From Streptomyces tardus (lineage in GTDB: Bacteria > Actinomycetota > Actinomycetes > Streptomycetales > Streptomycetaceae), in assembly GCF_018101125.2 (NCBI RefSeq), contig NZ_JAELVF020000001.1:4555962-4615455 (forward strand): a stretch of DNA of 59,494 bases. The letters run 5' to 3'. Shown one piece after another: positions 37,975-46,506 of the stretch. Each line of letters begins with the position of its first letter. Positions within the stretch are counted from its first letter, which is position 1. The translations under genes and the position numbers were made by a program. The notes below the pieces were generated by a model. That model worked only from the letters and a program-made list of their open reading frames with translations, ran no database searches and was not told where the DNA came from.

Positions 37975-38005
37975 CGCACCACGAGTGTTCGTCGCACCAC
38001 GAGTG
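37975..38005. repeat. 13-bp direct repeat (CGCACCACGAGTG) before scpA
   Basis: Two exact copies of CGCACCACGAGTG start at 37975 and 37993, between the small DNA-binding protein gene and scpA. They could be a protein-binding site or chance. Confidence 0.6.
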
Positions 38006-38092
38006 ATGGAGTGCCGGGCGGAGGCCGACAGGCCGCAGCGCCACGTCCTCGCCCCCGCGGACGGCGGAGCCCGGCGCGGTAATGTGCCAGCG

Positions 38093-39295
38093 ATGACCGT
38101 GCCCGAGGAGCCCGCCGACCGCGTACGCCCCACCCGCCGCCTTCTTGGGCGCGGCCCGCAGGAGGCGTACGGCAGCGGGGCGCACGGCGGCGAGTCGCAC
38201 GGGCAGCCCGCGCACGAGCCCTCGGAGAGCCCCGCGCCGGTCGAGTCCTTCGAGGTGCTCCCGTCCGACGAGCCCGCTCCTCCCGCGCTATCGCCCGCCG
38301 AGACCTCCGAAGAGCCCGAGCCCGTCGTGTTTTCCGCCACACGCCCCTTTTCCACCACACGCTCCGCCGCGACACCGGCGACGGCTGTCGAGCGCTCCGC
38401 CGCCGACGCCTCGGCCGCGGGCCCGTCCGCCGACTCGGCAGTCGCCGAAGCGGCCCCGGACGACGGCCGGTTCAAGGTGGTGCTGGAGAACTTCGAGGGC
38501 CCCTTCGACCTGCTGCTGCAGCTCATCGCCAAACACAAGATGGATGTCACCGAGGTCGCGCTCTCCCGGGTGACCGACGAGTTCATGGCGCACCTGCGGG
38601 CGATGGGACCGGACTGGGACCTGGACCAGACCACCGAGTTCCTGGTGGTGGCGGCGACCCTGCTGGATCTGAAGGCGGCCCGGCTGCTGCCGGACGCCGA
38701 GATCGAGGACGAAGCCGACCTCGCGCTGCTGGAGGCGCGTGACCTGCTGTTCGCCCGGCTGCTCCAGTACCGCGCATACAAGGAGATCGTGGAGATCCTC
38801 TCCGCGCGGATGGCCGCCGAGGCGCGCAGACACCCGCGGACGGTCGGCCTGGAACCGCACCTTGCGGAGCTGCTGCCCGAGGTGGTCATCCGGCTGGGGC
38901 CGGAGGGTTTCGCCGCTCTCGCCGTGAAGGCGATGCAGCCCAGACCGCGGCCCGAGGTGTACGTCGACCACATTCACGCGCCGCTGGTCAGCGTGCGGGA
39001 GCAGGCCGACCTGATGGTCGAACGTCTCCGCGGGAGCGGGGAGTTGAGCTTCGCCGAGCTGACCGACGACGTCGAGGACACCCTCACCGTCGTCGCCCGC
39101 TTTCTCGCGCTGCTGGAGCTCTACCGCGAACGCGCGGTGGCTCTCGACCAGCCGGAGGCGCTCGGGGCGCTCCTCGTGCGCTGGAGCGGCGAGAGCAGTC
39201 AACGGCCCGTCGTGAGCGACGAGTTCGACCAGGAGACGACGCCCGCGAGCCCCCGGGCCGCGGCCGGGACGCTGGACCACGACACACACGTATGA
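38093..39295 (+). CDS. scpA: Segregation and condensation protein A
   Basis: The 400-residue kleisin-family subunit bridges the SMC heads with ScpB. The conserved part begins near residue 123 (GRFKVVLENFEGPFDLLLQLIAKHKMDVTEVALSRVTDEF) and contains EFLVVAATLLDLKAARLLP, the SMC-binding N-terminal helix region; the C-terminal winged helix (SFAELTDDVEDTLTVVARFLALLELYRE) follows. The first ~120 residues are Glu/Pro/Ser/Ala-rich and disordered, unusually long for ScpA. The start is ATG 38093; no strong ribosome binding site is seen, and a later start inside the disordered part cannot be excluded. scpB follows after ten bases. Confidence 0.94.
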   Translation: MTVPEEPADRVRPTRRLLGRGPQEAYGSGAHGGESHGQPAHEPSESPAPVESFEVLPSDEPAPPALSPAETSEEPEPVVFSATRPFSTTRSAATPATAVERSAADASAAGPSADSAVAEAAPDDGRFKVVLENFEGPFDLLLQLIAKHKMDVTEVALSRVTDEFMAHLRAMGPDWDLDQTTEFLVVAATLLDLKAARLLPDAEIEDEADLALLEARDLLFARLLQYRAYKEIVEILSARMAAEARRHPRTVGLEPHLAELLPEVVIRLGPEGFAALAVKAMQPRPRPEVYVDHIHAPLVSVREQADLMVERLRGSGELSFAELTDDVEDTLTVVARFLALLELYRERAVALDQPEALGALLVRWSGESSQRPVVSDEFDQETTPASPRAAAGTLDHDTHV

Positions 39296-39305
39296 GGGCG
39301 CATCC

Positions 39306-40031
39306 ATGACCGAACGCAGCGCCGCGGGCTCCGCCGCCCGCGTCGACACGTACAGCGCGGCCGGTGCCGCGGACCCGACCTCGCTGCCGGAGCAGCAGTC
39401 CGGCCCGCCGGCGGGGGAGAGCGCCGTCGCGGAACTGGAACTGCGGCCTGCGCTGGAGGCCGTACTGATGGTCGTCGACGAGCCGGCGAGCGAGGAACTG
39501 CTGGCCAGGGTCTTGCAGCGACCGCGGCGGGCGATCAGCGGGGCGCTTCGTGAGCTCGCCGCGGAGTACACGGCCCAGGGCCGGGGCTTCGAGCTGCGCG
39601 AGGTCGCCGGCGGATGGCGCTTCTACAGCCGTGTCGCGTACGCGGACGCGGTGGAGGGGTTCGTCCTGGACGGGCAGCACGCCCGTCTCACCCAGGCCGC
39701 GCTGGAGACGCTGGCGGTGGTCGCCTACCGTCAGCCCGTCAGCCGATCCAGGGTCTCCGCGGTCCGCGGGGTGAACTGCGACGGCGTGATGCGTACCCTT
39801 CTACAGCGCGGGCTGGTGGCCGAGGCGGGCACCGAACCCGAAACAGGTGCGATCCTGTATGCGACGACGCACTACTTCCTGGAGCGAATGGGCCTGCGAG
39901 GCCTGGACGAGCTGCCGGACCTTGCCCCCTTCCTCCCGGAGGCGGAGGCGGTCGAGGGCGAGAGTCAGGAAGGTGTGCCGTCATTCGACGTAGACGACGA
40001 CAGCGACGAGCCGACGCGGCCCGCCGGCTGA
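39306..40031 (+). CDS. scpB: Segregation and condensation protein B
   Basis: The 241-residue SMC accessory subunit has two winged-helix domains: LRPALEAVLMVVDEPASEELLARVL and, later, LTQAALETLAVVAYRQPVSRSRV with RGVNCDGVMRTLLQRGLVAEAG and ILYATTHYFLERMGL. It dimerises and binds ScpA to shape the condensin ring. Acidic, disordered tails lie at both ends. GAGGG lies seven bases before the ATG at 39306. Its end is 27 bp from the pseudouridine synthase gene; scpA-scpB-rluB is a common bacterial gene string. Confidence 0.95.
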   Translation: MTERSAAGSAARVDTYSAAGAADPTSLPEQQSGPPAGESAVAELELRPALEAVLMVVDEPASEELLARVLQRPRRAISGALRELAAEYTAQGRGFELREVAGGWRFYSRVAYADAVEGFVLDGQHARLTQAALETLAVVAYRQPVSRSRVSAVRGVNCDGVMRTLLQRGLVAEAGTEPETGAILYATTHYFLERMGLRGLDELPDLAPFLPEAEAVEGESQEGVPSFDVDDDSDEPTRPAG

Positions 40032-40058
40032 GCCCCGACAGTTAAGACGGAAGACGCA

Positions 40059-41390
40059 ATGCGAAGCAGCGGCAACGACAGCAACCGGAATACCCGCGGC
40101 GGGAACCGGAATCCCGGGGGCGCGGGCAAGGGCCGCGACGAGCAGCGCAAGCGCCGTCCCCGTCCCGAGGAGCGGCGCTACGACGTCGGCGAGGGCGGCC
40201 CCGGCCAGGGCCCGAGGGGCGGCGCGGGCCAGGGAGAGCGCAGCCGCAGCGACCGGAGCCGGGACGACCGGGACCGTGGTGGCAGGAGCCAGAGCGGCCG
40301 GGACGACCGGGGTCGGGACAGCCGGGGCCGGGACGACCGGGGTCGTGGTGGCCGGGACGACCGCAGCCGGAACGACCGGGACCGCGGCGGCCGGGACGAC
40401 CGGGGCCGGGACGACCGGAGTCGGGGCGGTCGGGATCAGGGCGGAGCCGGCGGCTCGGGCCGGCCGAAGCCCGCGTACAAGGCCGGCGGCAAGCCCACCG
40501 GCTCCGGCGGCCCCAAGGGCTTCGGCGGTCCCAAGGGCGGCAAGGGTCAGCAGGGCCGCAAGCGGACCGTTCCCTCAAGGCCCCGCGAGTACGAGGCGCA
40601 GATCGAGGAGCGCAACCGCGCCCGGCACGACAAGCCGCTCGCCAAGCTGCCCAAGACCTTCGGCGAGGTCGAGGGCGAGCGTCTGCAGAAGGTGCTCGCC
40701 CGTGCCGGCATGGGTTCGCGCCGTGCCTGCGAGGAGCTGATCGAGCGGGCGAGGGTCGAGGTCAACGGCCAGATCGTGCTGGAGCAGGGTCTGCGGGTGG
40801 ACGCGGAGAAGGACGAGATCAAGGTCGACGGGCTGACCGTTGCGACCCAGTCGTACCTCTTCTTCGCGCTCAACAAGCCCGCCGGCGTGGTCGCCTCCAT
40901 GGAGGACCCGGACGGGCGCCAGTGCCTCGGCGACTACGTGCAGAACCGTGAGACGCGTCTCTTCCACGTCGGCCGGCTCGACACCGAGACCGAGGGCATC
41001 ATCCTGCTCACCAACCACGGTGAGCTCGCCCACCGCCTCACGCACCCCCGCTACCACGTGCGCAAGACCTATCTGGCCGCGATCCAGGGGCCGTTGCCGC
41101 GCGAGCTGGGCAAGCGCCTCAAGGACGGCATCAAGCTGGACGACGGGTACGCCCGCGCCGACCACTTCCGCGTGGTGGAGAACACCGGCAAGAACTACCT
41201 CGTCGAGGTCACCCTGCACGAGGGCCGCAAGCACATCGTGCGCCGGATGCTCGCCGAGGCGGGCTTCCCGGTCGAGAAGCTGGTGCGGACGAAGTTCGGC
41301 CCGATTCCGCTGGGCGACCAGAAGTCGGGCTGGCTGCGCCGGATGACCAACACCGAGGTCGGCATGCTGATGAACGAGGTCGGTCTCTGA
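40059..41390 (+). CDS. RsuA/RluB-family rRNA pseudouridine synthase with RDG-rich N-terminus
   Basis: This 443-residue enzyme has a catalytic half of normal size. Residues about 206-260 form the S4 RNA-binding domain (ERLQKVLARAGMGSRRACEE), and the synthase domain has the catalytic Asp308 in GRLDTETEGIILLTN. RluB-type enzymes turn a uridine near position 2605 of 23S rRNA into pseudouridine. The first ~190 residues are an Arg/Asp/Gly/Ser-rich disordered extension made of GRDDRGRD-like repeats, then Lys/Gly-rich, which should aid RNA or ribosome binding. It resembles the repeat region of the gene at 2607. GGAAG precedes ATG 40059. It is the last gene of the scpAB string before a 145-bp gap. Confidence 0.92.
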   Translation: MRSSGNDSNRNTRGGNRNPGGAGKGRDEQRKRRPRPEERRYDVGEGGPGQGPRGGAGQGERSRSDRSRDDRDRGGRSQSGRDDRGRDSRGRDDRGRGGRDDRSRNDRDRGGRDDRGRDDRSRGGRDQGGAGGSGRPKPAYKAGGKPTGSGGPKGFGGPKGGKGQQGRKRTVPSRPREYEAQIEERNRARHDKPLAKLPKTFGEVEGERLQKVLARAGMGSRRACEELIERARVEVNGQIVLEQGLRVDAEKDEIKVDGLTVATQSYLFFALNKPAGVVASMEDPDGRQCLGDYVQNRETRLFHVGRLDTETEGIILLTNHGELAHRLTHPRYHVRKTYLAAIQGPLPRELGKRLKDGIKLDDGYARADHFRVVENTGKNYLVEVTLHEGRKHIVRRMLAEAGFPVEKLVRTKFGPIPLGDQKSGWLRRMTNTEVGMLMNEVGL

Positions 41391-41535
41391 CCGAAGTCGG
41401 TGCGGCCGGGCCGATCACCTGTTGGACACCGGGTGACGCGGTCCGGCCGGTCCGTATCCTGGCAGCACTCGGCACCGGACCAGGGCCGTACCGCCCGGGG
41501 GCGGGGCCCGCACAGCGCAAGGACACCGCACACAC

Positions 41536-42624
41536 ATGCGTACCGCACTCGTCATCGGCACCGGACTGATCGGCACCTCGGTCGGCCTGGCCCTCTCCGC
41601 CCGGGGTGTGGCGGTGCGGCTGCGCGACGTCGATCCGCACAACGCCTCGCTCGCCGCCTCGCGGGGCGCGGGTTCGGACGCCGAGTCGCAGGAGCCGGTC
41701 GACCTCGCCGTCATCGCGGTGCCGCCGGCGCACATCGCCGCCGCGGTGGTGGCGGCCCAGCAGGAGGGTGTTGCCCGCGGGTACCTCGACGTGGGCAGCG
41801 TCAAGAGCGGTCCGCGCGGTGAACTCGCCTCGCTCGGCGGCGACTTGAGCACCTACCTCGGTACGCATCCGATGGCCGGCAAGGAGAAGGCGGGTCCGCT
41901 CGCCGCCTCCGCCGACCTCTTCGAGGGCAGGCCGTGGGTGCTCACTCCCACTCCCGCCACCGAGACCGAGGTGCTGAATCTGGCACTGGAGCTGATCTCG
42001 CTGTGCCGCGCGGTACCGGTCGTGATGGAGGCCGAGGCGCACGACCGTGCCGTGGCCCTGGTCTCGCACACGCCGCAACTGCTCTCCAGCCTGGTGGCCG
42101 CCAGGCTGGAGGCGGCCGACGAGACGGCGGTGCGGCTCTGCGGCCAGGGCATCAGGGACGTCACCAGGATCGCGGCGTCCGACCCCGACATGTGGCTGGA
42201 CATCCTGGCCGCGAACCCGGACCCGGTCGCCGACGTACTGGCGGCCGTCGCCGAGGACCTGACCGAGACGGTCGCCTCGCTGCGGGCGCTCGCCTCGGCC
42301 GACGGCGTCGAGCGGTCCGAGGGCGGCGCCGGCATCTCCGACATACTGCGCCGCGGCAACAGCGGCAGGGCGCGGGTGCCGGGCAAGCACGGCCAGGCCC
42401 CGACCGCGTACCAGACGGTCACCGTGCTGATCTCCGACGAACCGGGCGAGCTGGCCCGGATCTTCGCCGACGCTGGCCAGGCGGGGGTCAACATCGAGGA
42501 CGTGCGTATCGAGCACGCCGCCGGCCAGCAGGCGGGGCACGTACAGCTGATGGTCGAGCCGCGCTCGGCCGCCTCGTTGGCCGCCGCGCTGCGCGCCAGG
42601 GGCTGGGCGATCAGGGCGCGCTGA
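41536..42624 (+). CDS. tyrA: Prephenate dehydrogenase with ACT domain
   Basis: The 362-residue enzyme oxidatively decarboxylates prephenate to 4-hydroxyphenylpyruvate for tyrosine. The NAD(P) site is VIGTGLIGTSVGLAL (residues 6-20); active-site regions include the catalytic His in GTHPMAGKEKAGP and the later SHTPQLLSSL. A C-terminal ACT domain (about 293-360, TVTVLISDEPGELARIFADA) probably gives feedback control by an aromatic amino acid. The start is ATG 41536 with AAGGA upstream. The distance of 140 bp to cmk suggests a separate or partly shared transcript. Confidence 0.93.
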   Translation: MRTALVIGTGLIGTSVGLALSARGVAVRLRDVDPHNASLAASRGAGSDAESQEPVDLAVIAVPPAHIAAAVVAAQQEGVARGYLDVGSVKSGPRGELASLGGDLSTYLGTHPMAGKEKAGPLAASADLFEGRPWVLTPTPATETEVLNLALELISLCRAVPVVMEAEAHDRAVALVSHTPQLLSSLVAARLEAADETAVRLCGQGIRDVTRIAASDPDMWLDILAANPDPVADVLAAVAEDLTETVASLRALASADGVERSEGGAGISDILRRGNSGRARVPGKHGQAPTAYQTVTVLISDEPGELARIFADAGQAGVNIEDVRIEHAAGQQAGHVQLMVEPRSAASLAAALRARGWAIRAR

Positions 42625-42764
42625 GGGTGCGGTCCCGGGCGGATACGCGTTTCAGGACCGGTAGGGCTAGCCGGTAGCCTTGTGCCGGTCGCCCGTCGTG
42701 CCCGCGTCCCGACGCCGACGACACCTCCTCGCGACTCCCGCGTTCACGAAAGGTCCCTGTCACC

Positions 42765-43490
42765 GTGGCTGCATCCCCCCAGGAGACGAACCCCGTACGC
42801 CCTGGTGCCCGGGCTCCCGTCGTCGTCGCCATCGACGGCCCGTCGGGGACGGGCAAGTCCAGCACCTCCAAGGCGGTCGCCGCCAAACTGGGGCTGCGCT
42901 ACCTCGACACCGGCGCGCAGTACCGCGCGATCACCTGGTGGATGCTCACCCACGGGGTGGACGTGAACGACGCGGCGGCCGTGGCAGAGGCCGCCGGCAG
43001 GCCCGCCATCGTCTCCACCACCGACCCCGCCGCTCCCGGTATCACCGCCGACGGGGAGGACGCCTCCGGGCCGATCCGCACCCAGGAGGTCACCGCCGCG
43101 GTGAGCGCGGTCAGCGCGGTGCCCGCGGTGCGCAGCCGAATCACCGAGCTCCAGCGCTCCATCGCCGCCTCGGCACCCGAGGGCATGGTCGTCGAGGGCC
43201 GGGACATCGGGACCACCGTTCTGCCGAACGCAGATCTGAAGATCTTCCTCACCGCCTCTCCCGAGGCGAGGGCCGAGCGCAGGGGCGGCGAGCTCAAGGC
43301 CAAGAACGGCCAGGCCGATCTGGCCGCCACCCAGGAGGCGCTGCTCAAGCGCGACCGGGCCGACTCCAGCCGAGCCGTGTCGCCGCTGCTGAAGGCGGAC
43401 GACGCGGTGGAGGTCGACACCACCGAGCTGACGCTGGAGCAGGTCATCGAGTGCGTCGTCACCCTGATCGTGGAGAAGCAGCGGGCCTGA
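42765..43490 (+). CDS. cmk: Cytidylate kinase
   Basis: This 241-residue enzyme phosphorylates CMP and dCMP. The P-loop is AIDGPSGTGKSS (22-33), followed by LRYLDTGAQYRAI, GMVVEGRDIGTTVLPNADLKIFLTAS with the NMP-binding GRDIGT, and RDRADSSRAVSPL with the conserved Asp/Ser/Arg that hold CMP. The start is GTG 42765. It is followed by der after 175 bp; the cmk-der pairing is conserved in Actinobacteria, sometimes with an acyltransferase gene between that is absent here. Confidence 0.95.
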   Translation: MAASPQETNPVRPGARAPVVVAIDGPSGTGKSSTSKAVAAKLGLRYLDTGAQYRAITWWMLTHGVDVNDAAAVAEAAGRPAIVSTTDPAAPGITADGEDASGPIRTQEVTAAVSAVSAVPAVRSRITELQRSIAASAPEGMVVEGRDIGTTVLPNADLKIFLTASPEARAERRGGELKAKNGQADLAATQEALLKRDRADSSRAVSPLLKADDAVEVDTTELTLEQVIECVVTLIVEKQRA

Positions 43491-43665
43491 CGGGTTCGCG
43501 GCCGGGCGGGAGCACCCCGTCACGCGTGTGCGGCCGGGCGCCACGCAAGTGCGCCGGGCGCCACCGGGCGGCGGGCGCGGCAGGAGCGAGGGGCGCGACT
43601 GCCCAGCCCGTACGGGTCGGCCCGTACAGCCACCTATCGACTGATGAGAACAGGGACAGGACTTC

Positions 43666-45144
43666 ATGAACGACCAGATCCACTCCGGCGACGACGGGCA
43701 CGGTGAGCTCGGCGACGCCGAGTACGCGGAGTTCATGGAGCTCGCCGCGCAGGAGGGCTTCGACCCCGAGGACATCGAGGGCGCGCTGGACGAGGCGGGC
43801 CACGGGCCGCTGCCCGTACTGGCCGTCGTCGGCCGCCCCAATGTCGGCAAGTCGACCCTGGTGAACCGGATCCTCGGCCGCCGCGAGGCGGTCGTCGAGG
43901 ACCGGCCGGGCGTCACCAGGGACCGGGTGACCTACGAGGCCGAGTGGGCCGGCCGCCGCTTCAAGGTGGTCGACACCGGTGGTTGGGAGCAGGACGTCCT
44001 CGGTATCGACGCCTCGGTGGCAGCCCAGGCCGAGTTCGCCATCGAGGCGGCCGATGCGGTCATCTTCGTGGTCGACGCCGGCGTCGGCGCCACCGACACC
44101 GACGAGGCAGTCGTCAAGCTGCTGCGCCGCGCGGGCAAGCCCGTGGTGCTCTGCGCCAACAAGGTCGACGGCCAGTCCGGCGAGGCGGACGCGGCGATGC
44201 TGTGGTCGCTGGGCCTCGGCGAGCCGCACCCGGTCTCCGCGCTGCACGGCCGCGGCACCGGCGACATGCTCGACGAGGTGCTGAACGTCCTTCCCGAGGC
44301 GCCCGCCCAGACCTTCGGGCAGGCCCTCGGCGGCCCGCGGCGCATCGCCCTCATCGGCCGCCCGAACGTCGGCAAGTCCTCGCTGCTGAACAAGGTCGCG
44401 GGCGAGAACCGCGTGGTGGTCAACGAGGTCGCCGGCACCACCCGCGACCCGGTGGACGAGCGCATCGAACTGGCCGGCCGCACCTGGACGTTCGTCGACA
44501 CCGCCGGCATCCGGCGACGCGTCCACCTCACCGAGGGCGCGGACTACTACGCCTCGCTGCGCACCGCAGCCGCGCTGGAGAAGGCGGAGGTCGCGGTCGT
44601 ACTGATCGACGTCAGCGAGCCGATCAGCGTGCAGGACACCCGGATCATCAGCATGGCGGTGGACTCCGGCCGGGCCGTGGTGATCGCGTACAACAAGTGG
44701 GACACCCTCGACGAGGAGCGCCGGTTCTATCTGGAGCGCGAGATCGAGCGCGATCTCGTCCAGGTCCAGTGGGCGCCCAGGGTCAACATCTCGGCCGCCA
44801 CCGGCCGGCACACCGAGAAGCTGGTGCCGGCCATGGACACCGCGTTGGAGGGCTGGGAGACGCGCGTACCGACCGGGCGGCTGAACGCCTTCCTCGGTGA
44901 GATCGCCGCCTCCCACCCGCACCCGGTGCGTGGCGGCAAGCAGCCGCGCGTGCTGTTCGGCACCCAGGCCGGCACCCGCCCGCCGCGGTTCGTGCTCTTC
45001 GCCTCCGGCTTCCTGGAGGCGGGCTACCGTCGCTTCATCGAGCGCCGGCTGCGCGAGGAGTTCGGCTTCCGCGGCACCCCGATCCAGGTGTCGGTACGGG
45101 TTCGGGAGAAGCGCGGCCGGGGCGGTCGCAACGCCCGCAAGTAG
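43666..45144 (+). CDS. der: Ribosome biogenesis GTPase Der (EngA)
   Basis: This 492-residue protein has two tandem GTPase domains and a C-terminal KH-like domain. The first G1 is VVGRPNVGKST (about 55-65) with DTGGWEQD and NKVDG; the second is LIGRPNVGKSS (about 226-236) with DTAGIRRR and NKWD. It helps assemble the 50S subunit. The N-terminal ~45 residues are an acidic extension (YAEFMELAAQEGFDPEDIEG) usual for actinobacteria. AGGA lies five bases before ATG 43666. The C-terminus ends in a basic tail (REKRGRGGRNARK) that could touch rRNA. Confidence 0.96.
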   Translation: MNDQIHSGDDGHGELGDAEYAEFMELAAQEGFDPEDIEGALDEAGHGPLPVLAVVGRPNVGKSTLVNRILGRREAVVEDRPGVTRDRVTYEAEWAGRRFKVVDTGGWEQDVLGIDASVAAQAEFAIEAADAVIFVVDAGVGATDTDEAVVKLLRRAGKPVVLCANKVDGQSGEADAAMLWSLGLGEPHPVSALHGRGTGDMLDEVLNVLPEAPAQTFGQALGGPRRIALIGRPNVGKSSLLNKVAGENRVVVNEVAGTTRDPVDERIELAGRTWTFVDTAGIRRRVHLTEGADYYASLRTAAALEKAEVAVVLIDVSEPISVQDTRIISMAVDSGRAVVIAYNKWDTLDEERRFYLEREIERDLVQVQWAPRVNISAATGRHTEKLVPAMDTALEGWETRVPTGRLNAFLGEIAASHPHPVRGGKQPRVLFGTQAGTRPPRFVLFASGFLEAGYRRFIERRLREEFGFRGTPIQVSVRVREKRGRGGRNARK

Positions 45145-45202
45145 CAGCGGCGGTACGGGAGTCCGGGCCGCGTGCCCGGACCGCCCGGCGCCGGGCCCGC
45201 GC

Positions 45203-45239
45203 GCACCCGCCCGGAGGGCTCTGGCCCGTGGGCGGGTGC
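45203..45239. terminator. Hairpin terminator between der and a convergent gene
   Basis: GCACCCGCCC pairs with GGGCGGGTGC across a 17-nt loop that can itself pair in part (GGGCT/GGCCC). It lies about 60 bp after der and just beyond the end of the minus-strand gene at 45247, so it probably serves both. Confidence 0.65.
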
Positions 45240-45246
45240 CTTCGGG

Positions 45247-45576
45247 TCAGAGCCCGTGCTCGCGCGCGTCACCGCGCCCGGGCGGCAGCGCGGCCGGCCG
45301 CGAGTGGCCCCGCAGCCGGCGGTCTTCGTGCCAGGAGCCGGAGAGACCGGTGCTGTACAGCGTGCCGAAGCCCTCGAAGCGCAACGACTCCTCGCCCGAG
45401 CGATCGCCGGGCAGAGTGCGGAAGAGCCGTCGGTACTCCGCGTAGAGAGCGTCGTAGATGGGGGTGTTGGAGCGCTCCCGGGAAGCGCGGTCGGCGGTCT
45501 CGCGGGCGGGTCGCATGCCGGGAATCTGGCTGTGGACGGGCTGCGGACGGGGTCGGGAAGGTTCGTATGGCTGCAC
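45247..45576 (-). CDS. Small conserved Streptomyces hypothetical protein
   Basis: The 109-residue basic protein has the core ETADRASRERSNTPIYDALYAEYRRLFRTLPGDRSGEE, which looks helical with an aromatic-rich centre, then GFGTLYSTGLSGSWHEDRR. I recall similar small proteins next to der in Streptomyces, but know of no function. The start is GTG 45576 (MQPYEPSRPRP), without a clear ribosome binding site; an internal ATG (MRPARETADR) is an alternative. It is transcribed from the same strand as the following 258-residue protein gene (73 bp apart), so the two may form an operon. Confidence 0.75.
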   Translation of the reverse strand: MQPYEPSRPRPQPVHSQIPGMRPARETADRASRERSNTPIYDALYAEYRRLFRTLPGDRSGEESLRFEGFGTLYSTGLSGSWHEDRRLRGHSRPAALPPGRGDAREHGL

Positions 45577-45649
45577 ACCGTGGCCAACGACCGCACGGCC
45601 CCGCTGGATGCGGGGCCGTGCGGGCGAACGTGTGCCGGATCGCCACCGG

Positions 45650-46426
45650 TCAGGTGCCCGCCAGCGGCATCGCGGCGGCCACCAGGCTGCCGTTCGCCGC
45701 GGCCTTCTCCAGCGCCTGGCGCATCAGGTCCTCGCGCGGCTGGTCGCCGACCCAGCCGGTGGGAGTGGCGTACACCAGCACGGTGCTGTTGCGGTTGGCG
45801 GTGCTTCGCCACTCGTCGGTGACCGGCAGCGGCTGGTGCGCCTGCCACCACGACTCGGTCGGAGTGCCCTCCGGGCCGGGCTGGAGCACCGCGTGCAGCT
45901 GCCCGGCCGCCATCAGGACCGACCAGCCGGGGATGGCCGCGGGCATCCGGTCGATGTCGCCGAGCGTGCTGAACCCGTGCTCCAGCAGCAGGGTGAGGAA
46001 CTCGTCCTGCGTCCCCGTCGAGCCGGGGCGAACGATCGCGGCGCTCGGCTCGACGACGATCGCCGCGCGGAGCTGGTCGCCGACCAGCACCTGACCGCAC
46101 GTGACCTTCAGGACCGCCTGCTCGCCCGGGCTGCCGGGGGCGTCGGCGGAGTCACCGGTGATGGTGCGCACGGCACCCTGGATCTGCTCCTCGCTGACCC
46201 GCACGATCTGCGAGGGCACGCAGGTGGCGTGGGCGAAGGCGAGGACGGCCGTCTCGTCGCCGATGAACAGTACGGTGCTGGTGCGCTCCCTGCCGGTGTC
46301 GCCCGGAGTGCGGCAGGAGGTGCAGTCGTAGCTGCCGGGGGCGGTCTCGCCGGCGAGGAGGCGGGTGACCTCTTCTTCGCCGATCTCGGCGCGTACGTCG
46401 TCACTGACGTCAAGGATGGGGGACAC
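45650..46426 (-). CDS. Conserved hypothetical protein with CxxC pair
   Basis: The 258-residue soluble protein has no signal peptide. Near the N-terminus SYDCTSCRTPGDTGR contains a CxxC pair that could bind metal or be redox-active, followed by STVLFIGDETAVLAFAHATC. The C-terminal half (WRSTANRNSTVLVYATPTGW, REDLMRQALEKAAANGSLV) looks like a distinct alpha/beta domain. I do not recognise the family. The start is GTG 46426 with GGAG eight bases upstream; that ribosome binding site lies inside a small palindrome (CAGGAG-A-CTCCTG in the plus strand), which could mask it. The Rpf-like gene starts divergently 80 bp away. Confidence 0.82.
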   Translation of the reverse strand: MSPILDVSDDVRAEIGEEEVTRLLAGETAPGSYDCTSCRTPGDTGRERTSTVLFIGDETAVLAFAHATCVPSQIVRVSEEQIQGAVRTITGDSADAPGSPGEQAVLKVTCGQVLVGDQLRAAIVVEPSAAIVRPGSTGTQDEFLTLLLEHGFSTLGDIDRMPAAIPGWSVLMAAGQLHAVLQPGPEGTPTESWWQAHQPLPVTDEWRSTANRNSTVLVYATPTGWVGDQPREDLMRQALEKAAANGSLVAAAMPLAGT

Positions 46427-46506
46427 AGGAGACTCCTGGCGTTCGGTGCTGTTTCACAAGGACAACGGGTCTGCGGCCCCTCGGTCACGCAACCGGCCCC
46501 GCCGGT

